A stretch of DNA of 56,557 nt from Lachnospiraceae bacterium (GTDB lineage: Bacteria > Bacillota > Clostridia > Lachnospirales > Lachnospiraceae): positions 1-56,557 of the forward strand of contig JAQVCQ010000006.1 of assembly GCA_028689715.1 (NCBI GenBank). Direction: 5' to 3'. Below the pieces are notes generated by a model. The model saw only the letters and a list, made by a program, of their open reading frames with translations, made no database searches and was not told the DNA's origin. This document shows positions 18,056 through 27,353 of this stretch, in pieces. The translations under genes were made by a program, and so were the position numbers. Positions within the stretch are counted from its first letter, which is position 1. Each line of letters starts with the position of its first letter.

Positions 18056-18109
18056 ATATTAATGATGGGATAGTTTAAAATGAATGAGGCAAACGATAGG
18101 AGGTAGGGA

Positions 18110-18499
18110 ATGATCAACTCCAGTGTATATAATTATATCAATGTTCTAGATAAGGCAGCAGATGCCGCATGGCTTCGCAATGAAGCAATCACAAATAATA
18201 TAGCAAATGCAGATACGCCCGGATATAAACGACAGGATATATCTTTTGAAGGCGAATTAAAAAAAGCCATGAAAGTATCCAGATATGAGTCGGTGGATGC
18301 AAAAGTCGCAGATCTAAAATCCAGGGACCTTCAGGCAAGAACTTATACTGATTATGACAGCGTTTCCTATCGTCTTGACGGGAATAATGTCGACATTCAG
18401 ACAGAGAATGTGACACTTGTAAAAAATCAATTAAAATATAATGGACTTGTTCAGAGCGCAAATCAGGAATTTTCCAATTTAAAAATGGTCATGAAGTAA
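18110..18499 (+). CDS. flgB: Flagellar basal-body rod protein FlgB
   Basis: Proximal rod protein exported through the flagellar type III system. The family motif near the N terminus is visible as AWLRNEAITNNIANADTPGYKRQDISF (residues about 22-48). The C-terminal rod/hook helix NVTLVKNQLKYNGLVQS is also typical. At 129 residues it matches the family. It has an AGGAGG ribosome-binding site and is the first gene of the flagellar operon, followed by flgC and fliE as in B. subtilis. Confidence 0.96.
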   Translation: MINSSVYNYINVLDKAADAAWLRNEAITNNIANADTPGYKRQDISFEGELKKAMKVSRYESVDAKVADLKSRDLQARTYTDYDSVSYRLDGNNVDIQTENVTLVKNQLKYNGLVQSANQEFSNLKMVMK

Positions 18500-18523
18500 T
18501 TTTGGAGTGGAAGGAGAATCCAT

Positions 18524-18967
18524 ATGGGAATGTTTACATCATTTGATATCAACGCATCTGGGCTGACAGCACAGCAATACAGAATGGATATCATATCAGA
18601 GAATATAGCAAATGCAAATACTACAAGAACAGAAGATGGGACACCTTATCGAAGAAAAGTTGTTACTTTTGCAGAGAAGGATTCCCAGACACCGTTCAGC
18701 AGAGTCTTGAACGATGCTTCAGACCGGTATTCTGGTAAGGGTGTAAAAGTCAGTGGTGTTTATGAGGATGACAATGCTGAAGGGAATAAAGTATATGATC
18801 CATCCCATCCCGATGCCGACGATGACGGTTATGTTACTTATCCGAATGTCAATATTGTGACAGAAATGACGAACCTTATTGATGCAAGCAGAGCTTTTGA
18901 AGCGAATGCGACAGCATTTACAGCAAGTAAATCGATTGCATTAAAGGGACTGGAGATGAGTAATTAA
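18524..18967 (+). CDS. flgC: Flagellar basal-body rod protein FlgC
   Basis: Proximal rod component. N-terminal FDINASGLTAQQYRMDIISENIANANTT carries the rod signature, and the C-terminal helix reads NLIDASRAFEANATAFTASK. The length of 147 residues is typical. It lies 24 bases behind flgB. Confidence 0.96.
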   Translation: MGMFTSFDINASGLTAQQYRMDIISENIANANTTRTEDGTPYRRKVVTFAEKDSQTPFSRVLNDASDRYSGKGVKVSGVYEDDNAEGNKVYDPSHPDADDDGYVTYPNVNIVTEMTNLIDASRAFEANATAFTASKSIALKGLEMSN

Positions 18968-19011
18968 TTGATTAGTCTGACAAAATCACAAATATAGGAA
19001 AGAGGAATGAT

Positions 19012-19335
19012 ATGGACATTTCATCATTATACCAGGTCGGTTCAGGCGCAATTAAAGCTGCAGCAGATACAGCAAAAACGAAGTCGGGTGCGGTTGCAGG
19101 CAGTGAGAACATGTTTGACAGCATGCTGAGTTCTGCAATTGATAACATTAAAACGACAAACACCTATCTTTCGGAAGCAGAAAATGAAGAAATAAAATTT
19201 GCAATGGGTGTAACAGATAATACACATGATTTGTCAATCGCACTGCAAAAAGCCTCTACAAGTCTTCAGTATACTGTTGCGGTGAGAGATAAATTTATAG
19301 AAGCCTATAGGGAGATCATGCAGATGCAGATTTAA
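19012..19335 (+). CDS. fliE: Flagellar hook-basal body complex protein FliE
   Basis: Small adaptor joining the MS ring to the rod. At 107 residues it shows the conserved C-terminal half: AMGVTDNTHDLSIALQKASTSLQYTVAVRDKFIEAYREIMQMQI, where the family consensus ends in YQEIMRMQI. It follows flgC as in B. subtilis. Confidence 0.95.
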   Translation: MDISSLYQVGSGAIKAAADTAKTKSGAVAGSENMFDSMLSSAIDNIKTTNTYLSEAENEEIKFAMGVTDNTHDLSIALQKASTSLQYTVAVRDKFIEAYREIMQMQI

Positions 19336-19391
19336 TTCATTGCAGACTGCCCCGATTAAGAAGTATTTGAATTGAAGGAGATAATTGAGCA

Positions 19392-20987
19392 ATGGCAGAC
19401 AGGATCAGAGAAATCCCGAAAAGGCTGATTGAATGGTGGAATAAATTCACATCAAAACAAAAAACACTGATCATCTGTGTGGCAGCAGGTGTTGTTTTGT
19501 TACTTGGAATTCTGGTGACTGTTCTTACCAGACCGCAGTATGTTTTGCTGGTTTCAAGCGAATCAACAAAAGAGGCATCTGTCGTTACGGACCTTCTTGC
19601 GGGCGCTGAACTTGACTATATTGTTTCGGATGACGGGTTACAGATCTCAATCATAAAAGATCAGATCTCGGATGCGAACCTCTTGCTTGGAGCAAATAAT
19701 ATTCCGACTGCAAGTTATGACATTGAGAATGTTTTTGCAGGAGGGTTCAGTACAACAGAATCAGATAAAGAAAAAAGATATCAGCTGTATTGCGAAAGCA
19801 GGCTGGAAGAAGATCTTGCTGCATATGAGTTTGTTAAGAACGCGAATGTACAGCTTTCTATTCCTGAAAATGATGGGACTTTGATCGCAGAGGAAGAAGA
19901 ATCATTTGCATCTATTATTTTGGAAATTGACGGAGAGATGCCGGATGAAGCAGCAGCCTCCATTGCACGTATTGTAGCAACAGCATTAGGAAATACAACA
20001 ACACAGAATATTACAATCATTGATACACTTGGTAATCTTCTGTTTTCCGGAGAAGATAATTTTACACTGGCAGGGTCAGCCAGCAGCCAGTTGACTGTAA
20101 AACAGCAGGCAGAGAATCTGGTTAAAAATGAAGTAAAAAAAGTTCTTCTGGGAACAAATGAGTTTGATAATGTTGAGGTCGCGACCAATTTAAAGATCGA
20201 TTTTTCATCTGTAGATATTACAGAACATAATTATACACCGGCAGATGGACAGACGCAGGGTGTTCTAAGCCATGAGGATGTCTATCAGTCTGATTCCACA
20301 GGTGGAAGCGGTGGGGTGCCAGGTACAGATTCAAATACAGAAACCACTTACGTATATGAGGATAATCAGTACAGCAGTGATTCTGTAACGGAAGAATCAA
20401 GAGATTACCTGCCAAACGAAACGATTACAAATCAGACAACACCTGCAGGAGCGATCGTATATGATGATTCTTCTCTTTCGGTTGCAGCGATTCAGTATAG
20501 GGTTCTGAATGAAGAGGATGCACAGGATCAGGGATTGCTTGATGGAATCACTTGGAATGAATATAAACTCGCTAATTCAGAGCGTACAAGAGTAACAGTG
20601 GATGAAGAATTTATCACGATGGTAGCAAACGCGACTGGTATTTCCACTGAAAATATCACGATCGTAGCATATGAAGAACCAATGTTCGTTGACAGCCAGA
20701 CTACGCAAATCGGACTGACGGATGTCATTCAGATCGCATTGATCGTTATTATTCTTGGACTGCTTGTATTTGTTGTGCTTAAGAGCATGAAATCGGCAAA
20801 ATCACAGGCTGTTGAAGAAGAATTGTCAGTTGAGAACCTGTTGCAGTCCACACCATCTGTACTTCTTGAAGATATTGAGATGGAAACAAAGTCACAGGCA
20901 AGACAAATGATAGAGAAATTTGTAGAAGAAAATCCGGAGGCAGTTGCAAATCTGTTACGTAACTGGCTGAATGAAGATTGGGGGTAA
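19392..20987 (+). CDS. fliF: Flagellar MS-ring protein FliF
   Basis: Membrane ring on which the motor is built. It is 531 residues with two membrane segments (about 26-46 and 445-466), the periplasmic ring-building motifs between them (YVLLVSSESTKEASVVTDLL; a YscJ-like region ending near residue 230), and a cytosolic C terminus (about 490-531, ending NWLNEDWG) that binds FliG. fliG begins three bases after the stop, so the interacting partners are translationally linked. Confidence 0.96.
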   Translation: MADRIREIPKRLIEWWNKFTSKQKTLIICVAAGVVLLLGILVTVLTRPQYVLLVSSESTKEASVVTDLLAGAELDYIVSDDGLQISIIKDQISDANLLLGANNIPTASYDIENVFAGGFSTTESDKEKRYQLYCESRLEEDLAAYEFVKNANVQLSIPENDGTLIAEEEESFASIILEIDGEMPDEAAASIARIVATALGNTTTQNITIIDTLGNLLFSGEDNFTLAGSASSQLTVKQQAENLVKNEVKKVLLGTNEFDNVEVATNLKIDFSSVDITEHNYTPADGQTQGVLSHEDVYQSDSTGGSGGVPGTDSNTETTYVYEDNQYSSDSVTEESRDYLPNETITNQTTPAGAIVYDDSSLSVAAIQYRVLNEEDAQDQGLLDGITWNEYKLANSERTRVTVDEEFITMVANATGISTENITIVAYEEPMFVDSQTTQIGLTDVIQIALIVIILGLLVFVVLKSMKSAKSQAVEEELSVENLLQSTPSVLLEDIEMETKSQARQMIEKFVEENPEAVANLLRNWLNEDWG

Positions 20988-20990
20988 GCC

Positions 20991-22007
20991 ATGGCCAGAT
21001 ATAGTGAAGATAAGATCACAGGGATACAAAAAGCAGCGATACTCCTGATCGCACTTGGACCGGAAAAATCAGCACTGGTATTTAAACATCTTAAGGAAGA
21101 AGAAATAGAAGAACTGACACTAGAGATCGCAAATACAAGAAGCATTACACCACAGATCAAAGACGCTGTCATAAATGAGTTTTACGAGATCTGTCTTGCA
21201 CAGCAGTATATTGCAGAGGGTGGTATTGGTTATGCTAAAGAACTGCTTGAAAAAGCACTTGGTTCTGATAAAGCAATGGATGTTATTGGAAAACTAACAG
21301 CTTCCCTGCAAGTCAAACCTTTTGAATTTATCAGAAAGACAGATGCGTCTCAGCTTCTGAACTTTATACAGGATGAACATCCGCAGACAATTGCCCTGAT
21401 CCTTTCCTATCTGTCTCCATCACAGTCATCTTCGATTATTTCGTCCTTGATGCCGGACAGACAGGCAGACGTTGCAAAACGTATTGCAATGATGGACCGC
21501 ACAAGCCCGGATGTTATTAAAGAAGTTGAAAAAGTACTTGAATCAAAACTTGCTTCGCTAGTGAATCAGGATTACACCATTATTGGTGGTGTAGATGCTG
21601 TCGTTGAGATTCTGAATGCAGTCGACAGAGGAACCGAAAAACATATTATGGAAAGTCTTGAAATTGAAGAACCCGAACTTGCTGATGAAATCAGGAAAAA
21701 AATGTTCGTATTCGAGGATGTACTGCTTCTTGATGACAGAGCGATCCAGCGTGTGCTCCGAGATGTTGACAACAATGATCTTGCAATTGCACTGAAAGGT
21801 TCGAATGAACAGGTTCAGGCTGCGATCTTTAATAACCTTTCAAAACGTCTTGCTGTTATGATCAAAGAAGATATGGAATTCATGGGACCTGTACGTATGA
21901 AAGATGTTGAGGAAGCACAGCAGAAGATCGTAAACATTATCAGAAAACTGGAAGACTCTGCTGAAATTGTTATCTCACGAGGCGGAGGTGACGAGATTAT
22001 TGTCTAG
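20991..22007 (+). CDS. fliG: Flagellar motor switch protein FliG
   Basis: C-ring protein that transmits torque from MotA and binds FliM and FliF. It is 338 residues. The N-terminal domain (TGIQKAAILLIALGPEKSA) is typical, as are the EHPQ motif (DEHPQTIALIL, about residue 128) in the middle domain and the charged torque helix near LLLDDRAIQRVLRDVDNNDLA in the C-terminal domain. Its last 8 bases overlap the TTG start of fliH, and the GGAGGTGA of fliH lies inside fliG. Confidence 0.96.
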   Translation: MARYSEDKITGIQKAAILLIALGPEKSALVFKHLKEEEIEELTLEIANTRSITPQIKDAVINEFYEICLAQQYIAEGGIGYAKELLEKALGSDKAMDVIGKLTASLQVKPFEFIRKTDASQLLNFIQDEHPQTIALILSYLSPSQSSSIISSLMPDRQADVAKRIAMMDRTSPDVIKEVEKVLESKLASLVNQDYTIIGGVDAVVEILNAVDRGTEKHIMESLEIEEPELADEIRKKMFVFEDVLLLDDRAIQRVLRDVDNNDLAIALKGSNEQVQAAIFNNLSKRLAVMIKEDMEFMGPVRMKDVEEAQQKIVNIIRKLEDSAEIVISRGGGDEIIV

Positions 22008-22860
22008 TAATTTATTCAAATCAGGGTATGTAGTATTACATGGTGATGAAAAAAGGATTATAGATTCGAATGAGCAGATGGAGATCAAGATCAGCCATTT
22101 GCGTGAAATTATGAAAAATGAAATAAAAGATGCTGAAAGCGAGAACCGGTTTGCGGAAGGGCTGGATGCATATGCAGTAGAGGCATTGCTGGACGATTCT
22201 GATCATACGGAACAAATGGCAGGAATGCCTTTTTCCAATGTCATTAAAGCGGAACCAGTCTATAGTGGTCCATCTGCTGAAGAAATTGCAGAAGAAGCGA
22301 GACTTAAGGCTGACAGTATGCTTGCTGATGCAGCGAGAGAAGCTGAAACGATCAGACAGAATGCTTATCAGGAAGGATATCAGAAAGGGCTGGATGCAGG
22401 TCAGCAGGAAGCAAACCAGATTTTAAAGGAAGAAGAAGTAAAACTTCAGGAATTGAAGAAACAGTTAGAAAAAGAATATCAGAAACAGGTCTCAGAGCTT
22501 GAACCCGTTTTTATTGATACACTGACAGATATTTATGAGCATATTTTCAAGACAGACCTATCCAGGTTTCGTTCGGTCATCCTGTTCTCGTTACAGAATA
22601 TTATTGCTGGCAGTGAAGCAAACCGTGACTTCATTATTCATACTGCGTCGGAAGATTATTTATATCTTGTGGAAAAGCGTGAATTGATCATGGAGATGGT
22701 ATCAGGTAGTTCAACAGTAGAAATAATTAAAGATCTTACGCTCTCACAGGGACAGTGCATGGTGGAAACTGGAGGGGGCATATTTGACTGTAGTATTGAT
22801 ACACAGCTTGATGGGCTGGCAAAAGAATTAAGACTATTATCCTTTGACAAGAAAAAATAA
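22000..22860 (+). CDS. fliH: Flagellar export apparatus stator FliH (TTG start)
   Basis: Peripheral stalk protein that regulates the FliI ATPase. The 286-residue product has a charged N-terminal region, a long coiled coil (about residues 95-175, rich in Gln, Glu and Lys: EEVKLQELKKQLEKEYQKQV) and a globular C-terminal domain. The ATG at 21967 lies within fliG and has no site. The TTG at 22000 has an ideal GGAGGTGA eight bases upstream and gives LSSNLFKSGYVVL, the usual FliH beginning. Next is fliI, 14 bases on. Confidence 0.9.
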   Translation: MSSNLFKSGYVVLHGDEKRIIDSNEQMEIKISHLREIMKNEIKDAESENRFAEGLDAYAVEALLDDSDHTEQMAGMPFSNVIKAEPVYSGPSAEEIAEEARLKADSMLADAAREAETIRQNAYQEGYQKGLDAGQQEANQILKEEEVKLQELKKQLEKEYQKQVSELEPVFIDTLTDIYEHIFKTDLSRFRSVILFSLQNIIAGSEANRDFIIHTASEDYLYLVEKRELIMEMVSGSSTVEIIKDLTLSQGQCMVETGGGIFDCSIDTQLDGLAKELRLLSFDKKK

Positions 22861-22874
22861 GGTGGTCGGTGATT

Positions 22875-24191
22875 TTGAAACAGGAAATTGACGTTCGAAA
22901 ATATTTAGAGGTAAAGAACAGAACCTATTACAGACAGCTTGGAAAACTGCTGAATGTTGTAGGTCTGACTTTAGAATCTGCGGGACCCGAGGCAAAACTA
23001 GGGGATTTGTGTAAAATATATACTGGAAAAGATTCTGAACAGTCGGTACTGGCTGAAGTAGTTGGATTTAAAGATGGCAAAACGCTTCTGATGCCTTACG
23101 AACTTGTAGAAGGGATCGGCCTTGGCTGCATGGTCGAGAATATTGGCGTTCCATTATCGATCCGTGCAAGTGATGAATTGCTTGGAAAAATACTTGACGG
23201 CCTGGGCAGGCCGTTTGATGGGTCTGCTCTAAATGGAGGTGAAGCGTATCCGGTAGAAGCACCACCACCTGATGCGATGAAACGTACACTCATAGATACA
23301 GTCCTGCCACTTGGTGTAAAAGCAGTGGATGGACTGATCACTGTCGGAAAAGGACAGAGAATCGGTATTTTTGCAGGATCTGGTGTAGGTAAATCAACAC
23401 TAATGGGTATGTTTGCCAGAAATACAAAAGCAGATGTCAATGTAATCGCTTTGATTGGTGAACGTGGAAGAGAAGTTCGTGAATTTATTGAAAGAGATCT
23501 TGGAGAAGAAGGCATGCGCAGATCAGTCGTTGTTGTTTCGACATCTGACAAACCGGCGCTAGAAAGAAATAAAGCAGCAAAAACAGCAACAGCAATTGCT
23601 GAGTATTTCAGAGATCAGGGGAAAGATGTTCTTCTAATGATGGATTCTCTGACACGTTTTTCAATGGCACAGCGGGAAATCGGACTTGCGAGCGGAGAAC
23701 CGCCTGTAACAAGAGGATATCCACCAAGTGTATATTCGGAAATGCCGAAACTTCTGGAACGTGCAGGGAGATCTGAAAAAGGTTCGATTACAGGGCTTTA
23801 TACAGTACTTGTTGATGGTGATGATTTTAATGAACCTATAACAGATACGGCAAGAAGTATACTGGATGGGCATATTATGCTCAGCAGAAAGCTTGGTCAT
23901 AAGAATCATTATCCGGCAATTGATATATTACAGAGCATTTCAAGATGTATGAGCCAGATCGCGACAAAGGAACATAAAGCAGCAGCAGGAAAACTTAAAA
24001 ATGTTCTGGCGACTTATAATGAGGCAGAAGATCTGATCAACATCGGAGCATATAAACAAGGATCAAATCCATCAATTGACCATGCAATCGCTAAAATAAC
24101 AGAAGTGAATGCGTTCTTAATGCAGGATGTAGATGAAAAGTTTGATTTTGATGAATCGGTGACTATGATGGAAGCAATTTTTGAAAGCTGA
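22875..24191 (+). CDS. fliI: Flagellar export ATPase FliI (TTG start likely)
   Basis: F1-beta-like hexameric ATPase of the flagellar type III secretion system. Walker A is IFAGSGVGKST near residue 168. The DxxGER-like ALIGERGREVREFIERDLG and the Walker B VLLMMDSLTRF are clear, as is the FliI/YscN signature PPSVYSEMPKLLERAG. The product is 438 residues. A GTG at 22869 is in frame, but the ribosome-binding sequence AAGGTGG (22859-22865) is better spaced (nine bases) for the TTG at 22875. Confidence 0.95.
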   Translation: MKQEIDVRKYLEVKNRTYYRQLGKLLNVVGLTLESAGPEAKLGDLCKIYTGKDSEQSVLAEVVGFKDGKTLLMPYELVEGIGLGCMVENIGVPLSIRASDELLGKILDGLGRPFDGSALNGGEAYPVEAPPPDAMKRTLIDTVLPLGVKAVDGLITVGKGQRIGIFAGSGVGKSTLMGMFARNTKADVNVIALIGERGREVREFIERDLGEEGMRRSVVVVSTSDKPALERNKAAKTATAIAEYFRDQGKDVLLMMDSLTRFSMAQREIGLASGEPPVTRGYPPSVYSEMPKLLERAGRSEKGSITGLYTVLVDGDDFNEPITDTARSILDGHIMLSRKLGHKNHYPAIDILQSISRCMSQIATKEHKAAAGKLKNVLATYNEAEDLINIGAYKQGSNPSIDHAIAKITEVNAFLMQDVDEKFDFDESVTMMEAIFES

Positions 24192-24208
24192 TCCGGGTGA
24201 AACAAAGT

Positions 24209-24697
24209 ATGGCAAAATTTAAATACAGGATGCAGAACATACTGGATATTAAAAATCAGATGGAAGAACAGGCAAAATTGGAATTCGCACAAGCCAGAAT
24301 GGCTTTAAATGAAGAAGAAGACCATCTGAAAAAGCTAAATTCCAGAAAAAGATCTTACGAAAATGAAATGCGAAAACTCCTTCATGAAAATCTGAAAGTC
24401 AGAAAGATCATAGAGGCAAGAGATGCAATCAGCAAAATGGAAGGTATGATAGAAGAACAGATCCTGAAGGTCAGGTTTGCAGAAAAAAAGCTTGAAGAAG
24501 CCAGGCAGAAGATGACCGAGCTGATGCAGGAACGAAAAACACATGAGAACCTGAAGGAAAAAGCATTTGATGTATTCATAAAAGAACTGAATGCAGGTGA
24601 AAGTAAAGAGATCGATCAGCTTACAAGTTATCGGTTCGGTAAAAAAATAAATGAGCAGTCTGAGACCGGAAAAGAATCGGAACAATCAGAAGATTAA
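24209..24697 (+). CDS. fliJ: Flagellar export chaperone FliJ
   Basis: Small coiled-coil protein that acts as the gamma-like stalk of the FliH-FliI complex. The product is 162 residues, almost entirely helical and charged. The typical start MAKFKYRMQNILDIKNQMEE supports the ATG at 24209, which has GGTGA eight bases upstream. Its position after fliI is conserved across bacteria. Confidence 0.9.
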   Translation: MAKFKYRMQNILDIKNQMEEQAKLEFAQARMALNEEEDHLKKLNSRKRSYENEMRKLLHENLKVRKIIEARDAISKMEGMIEEQILKVRFAEKKLEEARQKMTELMQERKTHENLKEKAFDVFIKELNAGESKEIDQLTSYRFGKKINEQSETGKESEQSED

Positions 24698-24770
24698 AAC
24701 TGGTCTGCATGCAATGAAGTAATCGTGAATACTTTCGCACGGACTTTTAGAAAGGGCATGGCTATAGGAT

Positions 24771-25652
24771 ATGGCGAGAGAAAATTTGAACCCAGATATG
24801 GATCAGGAAGTCGTTGATAAAAAACAGATCAGGGAAGAAAAGAAAAAACTGAAGGAAGAAACAAAACAGCAAAAAAAAGAGGCAAAACAAAAGGCAAAAG
24901 AGCTTGCTTCGCAAGAAGCACAGTTGGATGATGATGAGTCCAGACCTGTTTCTACAGTTCTGATCACGCTGATCATAGTATTGATCTGGCTTGGCATTCT
25001 GGCTCTTTTAATAAAACTTGATGTTGGTGGGTTCGGATCAGACGTATTAAGACCACTGATGGAAGATATTCCTGTTGTAAGTATGATATTACCGGAAGAA
25101 AAAATGACAGGAGCAGGAACAGAAGACGAGGAAGATTACTACGGTTATTCCAGTCTGAAAGAAGCAGTTGACCAGATAAAAATGCTTGAAGAACAGTTAG
25201 CACAGGCGCAGACTGCAGGAACTACTTATACAGAAGATATCGAAAGTCTGAAAGCGGAAATTGAAAGACTAAAGACATTTGAAGACAATCAGGTGGAATT
25301 TGAACGGATTAAGAATGAATTTTATGAAGAAGTCATTTATGCGGAAAATGGACCGGGTGCGGAAGAATATAAAAAATATTACGAGTCAATGGATCCTACT
25401 ACAGCAGAATATTTATATAAACAGGTAGTTGTACAATTGGAAGAGAGCAAGGAAGTGACAGATTATGCCAACGCATATTCTGAGATGAAGCCTAAAGAGG
25501 CAGCAACGATCTTTGAAGCCATGACAGATAATCTTGATCTAGCAGCCAGAATACTCGGTGTAATGGATACCCAGAACAGAGGGAAAATACTTGGAGCCAT
25601 GGACCCGGAAGTTGCTTCAAAAATTACTAAAATAATGGAACCTGACAGTTAA
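24771..25652 (+). CDS. ylxF: MotE/YlxF-like flagellar protein with MgtE N-terminal-type domain
   Basis: A 293-residue protein with a cytosolic Lys/Glu/Gln-rich start, one membrane segment (about 62-84, STVLITLIIVLIWLGILALL), an extracytoplasmic coiled coil (about 120-170, KEAVDQIKMLEEQLAQAQ) and a C-terminal MgtE_N-like helical repeat region (YSEMKPKEAATIFEAMTDNLD, LGAMDPEVASKITKIME). This is the layout of MotE, a chaperone of MotC in alphaproteobacteria, and of YlxF in B. subtilis. The slot between fliJ and fliK is exactly that of ylxF. The exact role in Firmicutes is not settled. Confidence 0.85.
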   Translation: MARENLNPDMDQEVVDKKQIREEKKKLKEETKQQKKEAKQKAKELASQEAQLDDDESRPVSTVLITLIIVLIWLGILALLIKLDVGGFGSDVLRPLMEDIPVVSMILPEEKMTGAGTEDEEDYYGYSSLKEAVDQIKMLEEQLAQAQTAGTTYTEDIESLKAEIERLKTFEDNQVEFERIKNEFYEEVIYAENGPGAEEYKKYYESMDPTTAEYLYKQVVVQLEESKEVTDYANAYSEMKPKEAATIFEAMTDNLDLAARILGVMDTQNRGKILGAMDPEVASKITKIMEPDS

Positions 25653-25747
25653 GGATTTTCATATTTTATCCGATATTAATTATAATAATAACCGTAAGGA
25701 TATTATAGATTCAAAGAACATTGAAAACCGAAGAAAGGAGAAAGAAC

Positions 25748-27265
25748 ATGACCGGTACACAAATTTCCGGTGTTGGACAGTCTTTAATGAGCATTGGCGT
25801 TTCGATGTCACGAAATCAGCAGGATGCAGGAAGTATCGTTTCCTTTTCTGATTATATGAAAACAAATTCGTCAGAAGCACAGAATAAAGCGACCGACACG
25901 GGAGTGGAATCTTTTTCGACAAAAGATTATGTCAGTAAAAAAGATATTCCGCAAAAAATGAGCGACGAAGCTGTTGAAAGTAAAATGCCTGTTGAAAATG
26001 ATGCTTTAAAAGATGAAGTGCAGGATGAACTCAGCAGCAAAACAGAGCAATTTGTTGAAGAAATTGCAAAAGAACTTGGTGTAACGAAAGAAGAAATAGA
26101 GCTGGCAATGCAAAATCTTGACATAACACCTCTTATGCTACTACAGCCTGAAATGTTAACAAAATTAGTTGTAGAAGTTTCAGGAGAAGGAGAATTGCTA
26201 TCACTTGTAACAAATGGTGAATTATTGGACAGCCTCAATACATTGCTTGGTCAGGTACAGGATATTTTCAGCCAGGTACAGGAGGAACTATCGTTATCGC
26301 CGGAACAACTGCAGGATTTAATGCAGGAAGTATTAAAAACCGAAGAAGTAACACTTGAGACAGTGGTACAGTCGGAAAACATTATCGTGGATGGTAATGA
26401 ATTAAGTGAGAATGAAGTGAGTGATGAAAACACAACGACATTGTCCGACAAAACTATGGAAAATCTGTTGAATGTGTCTAAGAAAGAGATACAGCTAGCA
26501 GAAACAAAAGAAGTTACTGATCAGATAGAAATAACAGATGAAGATCAGACAATGCTTAGTTCAGAAAAATTGCAGACATCAAATGAGGAAGCAACAACAT
26601 CTGGAGGACAAGATGGCAAAGAAAACCAGCTTGCTGGACAGAATGATTCCAAGCTACTGAACGGACAGCTGGAAAAGGAAACGAACAGCAAAAATAATAC
26701 TGAAGGAAATCAGGGATTTTTGCAAAATCAGATCAACACACTGAATGGTAATATCAATACTACCATGACCCAGCCAGTAGCAACATATACGGCAACAACT
26801 CCGGCTCAGCAGATCAGTGATCAGATGATTGAATATATCAAAATGAATGTATCACCAGGAGTGACTGAAATGGAGATACAACTGCAACCGGCGAGTCTGG
26901 GCAATATCAACTTACAGCTTACACTTAGAAATGGTGCAGTTACCGCTCAGTTCATTGCACAAAATGAAGAAGTTAAAAATGCAATTGAACAACAGGTAGT
27001 TCAGCTGAAAACGACACTTGAAGAGCAGGGCGTAAAGATTGAAGCCGTAGAAGTAACAATAGCGAGCCATGAATTTGAAAGAGCTATGGAGCAAGGCGGC
27101 CAGTGGCAGAATGATGAACGGGAAGAACAGGCAGCAGATACAACAAGGAACAGAAGAAGAGTTGTATTAAGTGAACTGGAAGATGAAGAAGAATTAAGTA
27201 CAGAAGAAATTCTACAGGTTCAGATGATGAAACAAAATGGCACAACAATTGAATTGGAAGCATAA
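25748..27265 (+). CDS. fliK: Flagellar hook-length control protein FliK
   Basis: Secreted molecular ruler that sets hook length and flips export specificity. The first 360 residues are low-complexity and rich in Glu, Ser, Thr and Gln, as usual for FliK. The C-terminal Flg_hook domain (about 370-450) has the signature EMEIQLQPASLGNINLQLTL, AQFIAQNEEVKNAIEQQV and LEEQGVKIEAVEVTI. I place the start at the ATG at 25748, preceded by AAAGGAG. The in-frame TTG at 25721 is upstream of that site. Confidence 0.9.
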   Translation: MTGTQISGVGQSLMSIGVSMSRNQQDAGSIVSFSDYMKTNSSEAQNKATDTGVESFSTKDYVSKKDIPQKMSDEAVESKMPVENDALKDEVQDELSSKTEQFVEEIAKELGVTKEEIELAMQNLDITPLMLLQPEMLTKLVVEVSGEGELLSLVTNGELLDSLNTLLGQVQDIFSQVQEELSLSPEQLQDLMQEVLKTEEVTLETVVQSENIIVDGNELSENEVSDENTTTLSDKTMENLLNVSKKEIQLAETKEVTDQIEITDEDQTMLSSEKLQTSNEEATTSGGQDGKENQLAGQNDSKLLNGQLEKETNSKNNTEGNQGFLQNQINTLNGNINTTMTQPVATYTATTPAQQISDQMIEYIKMNVSPGVTEMEIQLQPASLGNINLQLTLRNGAVTAQFIAQNEEVKNAIEQQVVQLKTTLEEQGVKIEAVEVTIASHEFERAMEQGGQWQNDEREEQAADTTRNRRRVVLSELEDEEELSTEEILQVQMMKQNGTTIELEA

Positions 27266-27353
27266 TGAACCACGTTGGCATTTTGGCGAGAAGTAGCCAG
27301 TAAAACAAACGAGACGCATGCAAGTAGTTCTAAGCATGCAGACAGGAGTAAAC

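Noticed and set aside
18056-18109. Possible c-di-GMP riboswitch ahead of flgB, as in Clostridioides difficile
   Set aside because: The leader after the putative promoter is only about 50 nt, which is too short, and no matching fold is visible.
25653-25747. Palindromic-looking AT-rich spacer before fliK
   Set aside because: Only four-base end pairs match, consistent with chance in AT-rich DNA.
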